This document shows, piece after piece, positions 62,487 to 64,000 of a stretch of 64,000 bases of DNA. Under the pieces are notes generated by a model. The model was not told the DNA's origin and did not search any database. It saw only the letters and a list, made by a program, of their open reading frames with translations. The first letter of the stretch is position 1; each line of letters begins with the position of its first letter. The position numbers and the translations under genes were made by a program. The DNA comes from Nostoc linckia FACHB-104 (GTDB lineage: Bacteria; Cyanobacteriota; Cyanobacteriia; Cyanobacteriales; Nostocaceae), in NCBI RefSeq assembly GCF_014696615.1, contig NZ_JACJQJ010000008.1, forward strand, positions 1 through 64,000, given 5' to 3'.

Positions 62487-64000
62487 ATGAATTGGTATTG
62501 TGCTATCAGTATTGTGGGAATATTGGGTATTTGCAATCTCACATTTGCACGCACCTGTGATGCTCAGATTGCAGCAGATGGTACTTTACCTACAATAGTT
62601 AATTCTAGCGATCATCTGAATTTCACGATTAGTGGCGGTAGCCAAGTTGGAGATAATCTATTTCATAGTTTTAACCAATTTTCTGTACCAACTGGTGGTT
62701 CTGCCAATTTTAATCATAATTTCTTGATTAAAAATATTATTAGTCGTGTTACTGGTATTGAACCTTCCTTGATTGATGGCAGAATTCGTACTCTTGGCAA
62801 GGCCAATCTCTTCTTAATTAATCCTAATGGAATTATCTTTGGCTCTAAATCAAAATTAGATATTGGTGGTTCATTTTTTGCCACAACAGCCAACAGTATA
62901 AAATTTGCTGATGGTAAAGAATTTAATACTACTACTGATACAAATCAGCCTTTACTAACTGTCAGTTTACCTATCGGATTACAGTATGGTAAATCATCAC
63001 CTATTGAAGTGAATGGAGCTAATCTTACAGTTCCCAAAAATCAAACACTGGCTTTAATCGGTGGTGATGTGACTATCAATAAAAGTAACTTAATTGCAAA
63101 TAGCGGACATATTGAATTAGGTGGAGTAGCAGGTTCAGGTATAGTTGGGCTTTCATTAATAGGAAGCCAGCCGCAATTTAGTTTTCCTAATGATTTGGCG
63201 AGAGCTAATGTATTAATTAATAATAATGCTTTGGTAACAACTACTGGGAGTGGAGGCGGTAGTATCCAACTAACAGGAAAGCAGTTAACTATTGAAAACT
63301 CGCGTGTATCTACTTCTACGCTAGGCGCAATTGCAGGCGCAAATATAATTTTAAATGCTTCAGATGCTGTTATCGTTACCAGCGATCGCACTGATAAAAG
63401 ATTTATCGATGGATTGTTTGCGGAAAATGATGGTAGTGGCGCTAGCTTAGGAATCACCATCAATACTAATAAACTTCAGGTTGAGGGCGAAGCTAGAATA
63501 TCTACAGTCACTTCATCTAACTCCTTAGGAAAAGGAGGAGATATAACCATTAATGCTACGGATGCAATTGAACTCAGTGGTGTTGACGCAAGGGACGAAA
63601 AGTCTTTCACTACTGGTTTAGTAACAGATATTTATGGTAGTGGATCTGGGGGAAATTTAACTGTTAATACAACAAAACTAACTGTTAAAAACGGAGCGCA
63701 ACTATCCGCAGCTACCTTTAGTGATGCAAAAGGTGGAAACTTAACAGTCAATGCCAAAAATGCTGTAGAACTATTGGGTGTTTCACCTTCTGATATTGTA
63801 GCAAGTGGTTTGTATACAGCAGTTCAAGAAGAAAGTAGCGGACAAGCAGGAGATTTAATAGTTAATACTGGACATCTTATTATCAGCGATGGAGCACAAA
63901 TTTTTTCTGGTACCCTGAGCATAGGGAATGGTGGAAACATAATTATTAATGCAAGTGATTATGTCAACTTAACAGGGGTTGCACCTATTACTAAATATTT
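62487..64000 (+). CDS. Filamentous-haemagglutinin-like secreted protein (cut by window edge)
   Basis: At least 504 codons are open from an ATG at 62487 to the edge, so the true protein is longer. Residues 1-27 are a signal peptide (IVGILGICNLTFA...CDA). The TPS domain follows (HLNFTISGGSQVGDNLFHSF, FSVPTGGSANF, GRIRTLGKANLFLINPNGIIFG), marking two-partner secretion. After it come beta-helix repeats such as GGDITINATDAIELSGV and GGNLTVNAKNAVELLGV. Such proteins are abundant in filamentous cyanobacteria and may end in CHAT or other domains outside the window. Its partner FhaC/TpsB is not seen here. Confidence 0.88.
   Translation, partial: MNWYCAISIVGILGICNLTFARTCDAQIAADGTLPTIVNSSDHLNFTISGGSQVGDNLFHSFNQFSVPTGGSANFNHNFLIKNIISRVTGIEPSLIDGRIRTLGKANLFLINPNGIIFGSKSKLDIGGSFFATTANSIKFADGKEFNTTTDTNQPLLTVSLPIGLQYGKSSPIEVNGANLTVPKNQTLALIGGDVTINKSNLIANSGHIELGGVAGSGIVGLSLIGSQPQFSFPNDLARANVLINNNALVTTTGSGGGSIQLTGKQLTIENSRVSTSTLGAIAGANIILNASDAVIVTSDRTDKRFIDGLFAENDGSGASLGITINTNKLQVEGEARISTVTSSNSLGKGGDITINATDAIELSGVDARDEKSFTTGLVTDIYGSGSGGNLTVNTTKLTVKNGAQLSAATFSDAKGGNLTVNAKNAVELLGVSPSDIVASGLYTAVQEESSGQAGDLIVNTGHLIISDGAQIFSGTLSIGNGGNIIINASDYVNLTGVAPITKY

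Overview
The window reads as chromosomal DNA of a filamentous cyanobacterium, most likely in the order Nostocales. The evidence is the frequent HIP1 octamer GCGATCGC, 7-bp STRR tandem repeats between genes, and typical cyanobacterial genes: ndhD, ycf46, ycf35, a CYP110-type P450, CrtO ketolase, CoaR/CoaT cobalt resistance and DUF1802. The genus cannot be fixed from this sequence alone. I see no rRNA, tRNA or CRISPR array. Gene density is moderate, with many long AT-rich gaps carrying hairpins and miniature repeats.

Region 1-8.9 kb: the start of an IS701-like transposase runs off the left edge. It is followed by a two-gene sensory operon on the minus strand (CBS-PAS-GAF-PAS kinase, then a receiver-kinase hybrid), glycolate oxidase subunits GlcE and GlcF, and a HigB/HigA-type toxin-antitoxin pair. 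Region 9-16.9 kb holds a GPH-type sugar symporter, a phosphoribosyltransferase, a Uma2 nuclease-fold protein, an AEC transporter, a VanY peptidase, small unknown proteins and a striking 21-bp minisatellite. Region 17-31 kb holds an RTX protein built of RHS-like repeats with calcium-type loops, a phosphoketolase-like enzyme, CYP110, a GT2 glycosyltransferase, NdhD, a lipoprotein, an aldo/keto reductase and DUF1802.

Region 31.6-45.3 kb holds gamma-glutamyltransferase with a repeat-derived insert, a TPR protein, a GH31 pseudogene, a gene-free stretch with three intrinsic terminators, a sugar dehydrogenase, an MFS transporter and the cobalt locus. In that locus coaR is the last gene of an apparent operon with an ABC-class ATPase and a TOPRIM-like protein, and is transcribed away from coaT. 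The coaT promoter carries a near-perfect palindrome with a 20-bp -35/-10 spacer. The ATPase/TOPRIM pair is the best candidate for an undescribed system here.

Region 46-64 kb holds a GH65 phosphorylase fused to beta-phosphoglucomutase, an RHH protein with ycf46 and ycf35, a beta-propeller/ABM-membrane pair, a nuclease of the SNase family, a secreted GHL10 hydrolase fused to a pepsin-like two-aspartate domain, DUF2993, CrtO, a BrnT toxin with an unusual antitoxin, a methyltransferase, and the start of a large secreted haemagglutinin-like protein cut by the right edge. All calls come from reading the sequence; no database search was run.
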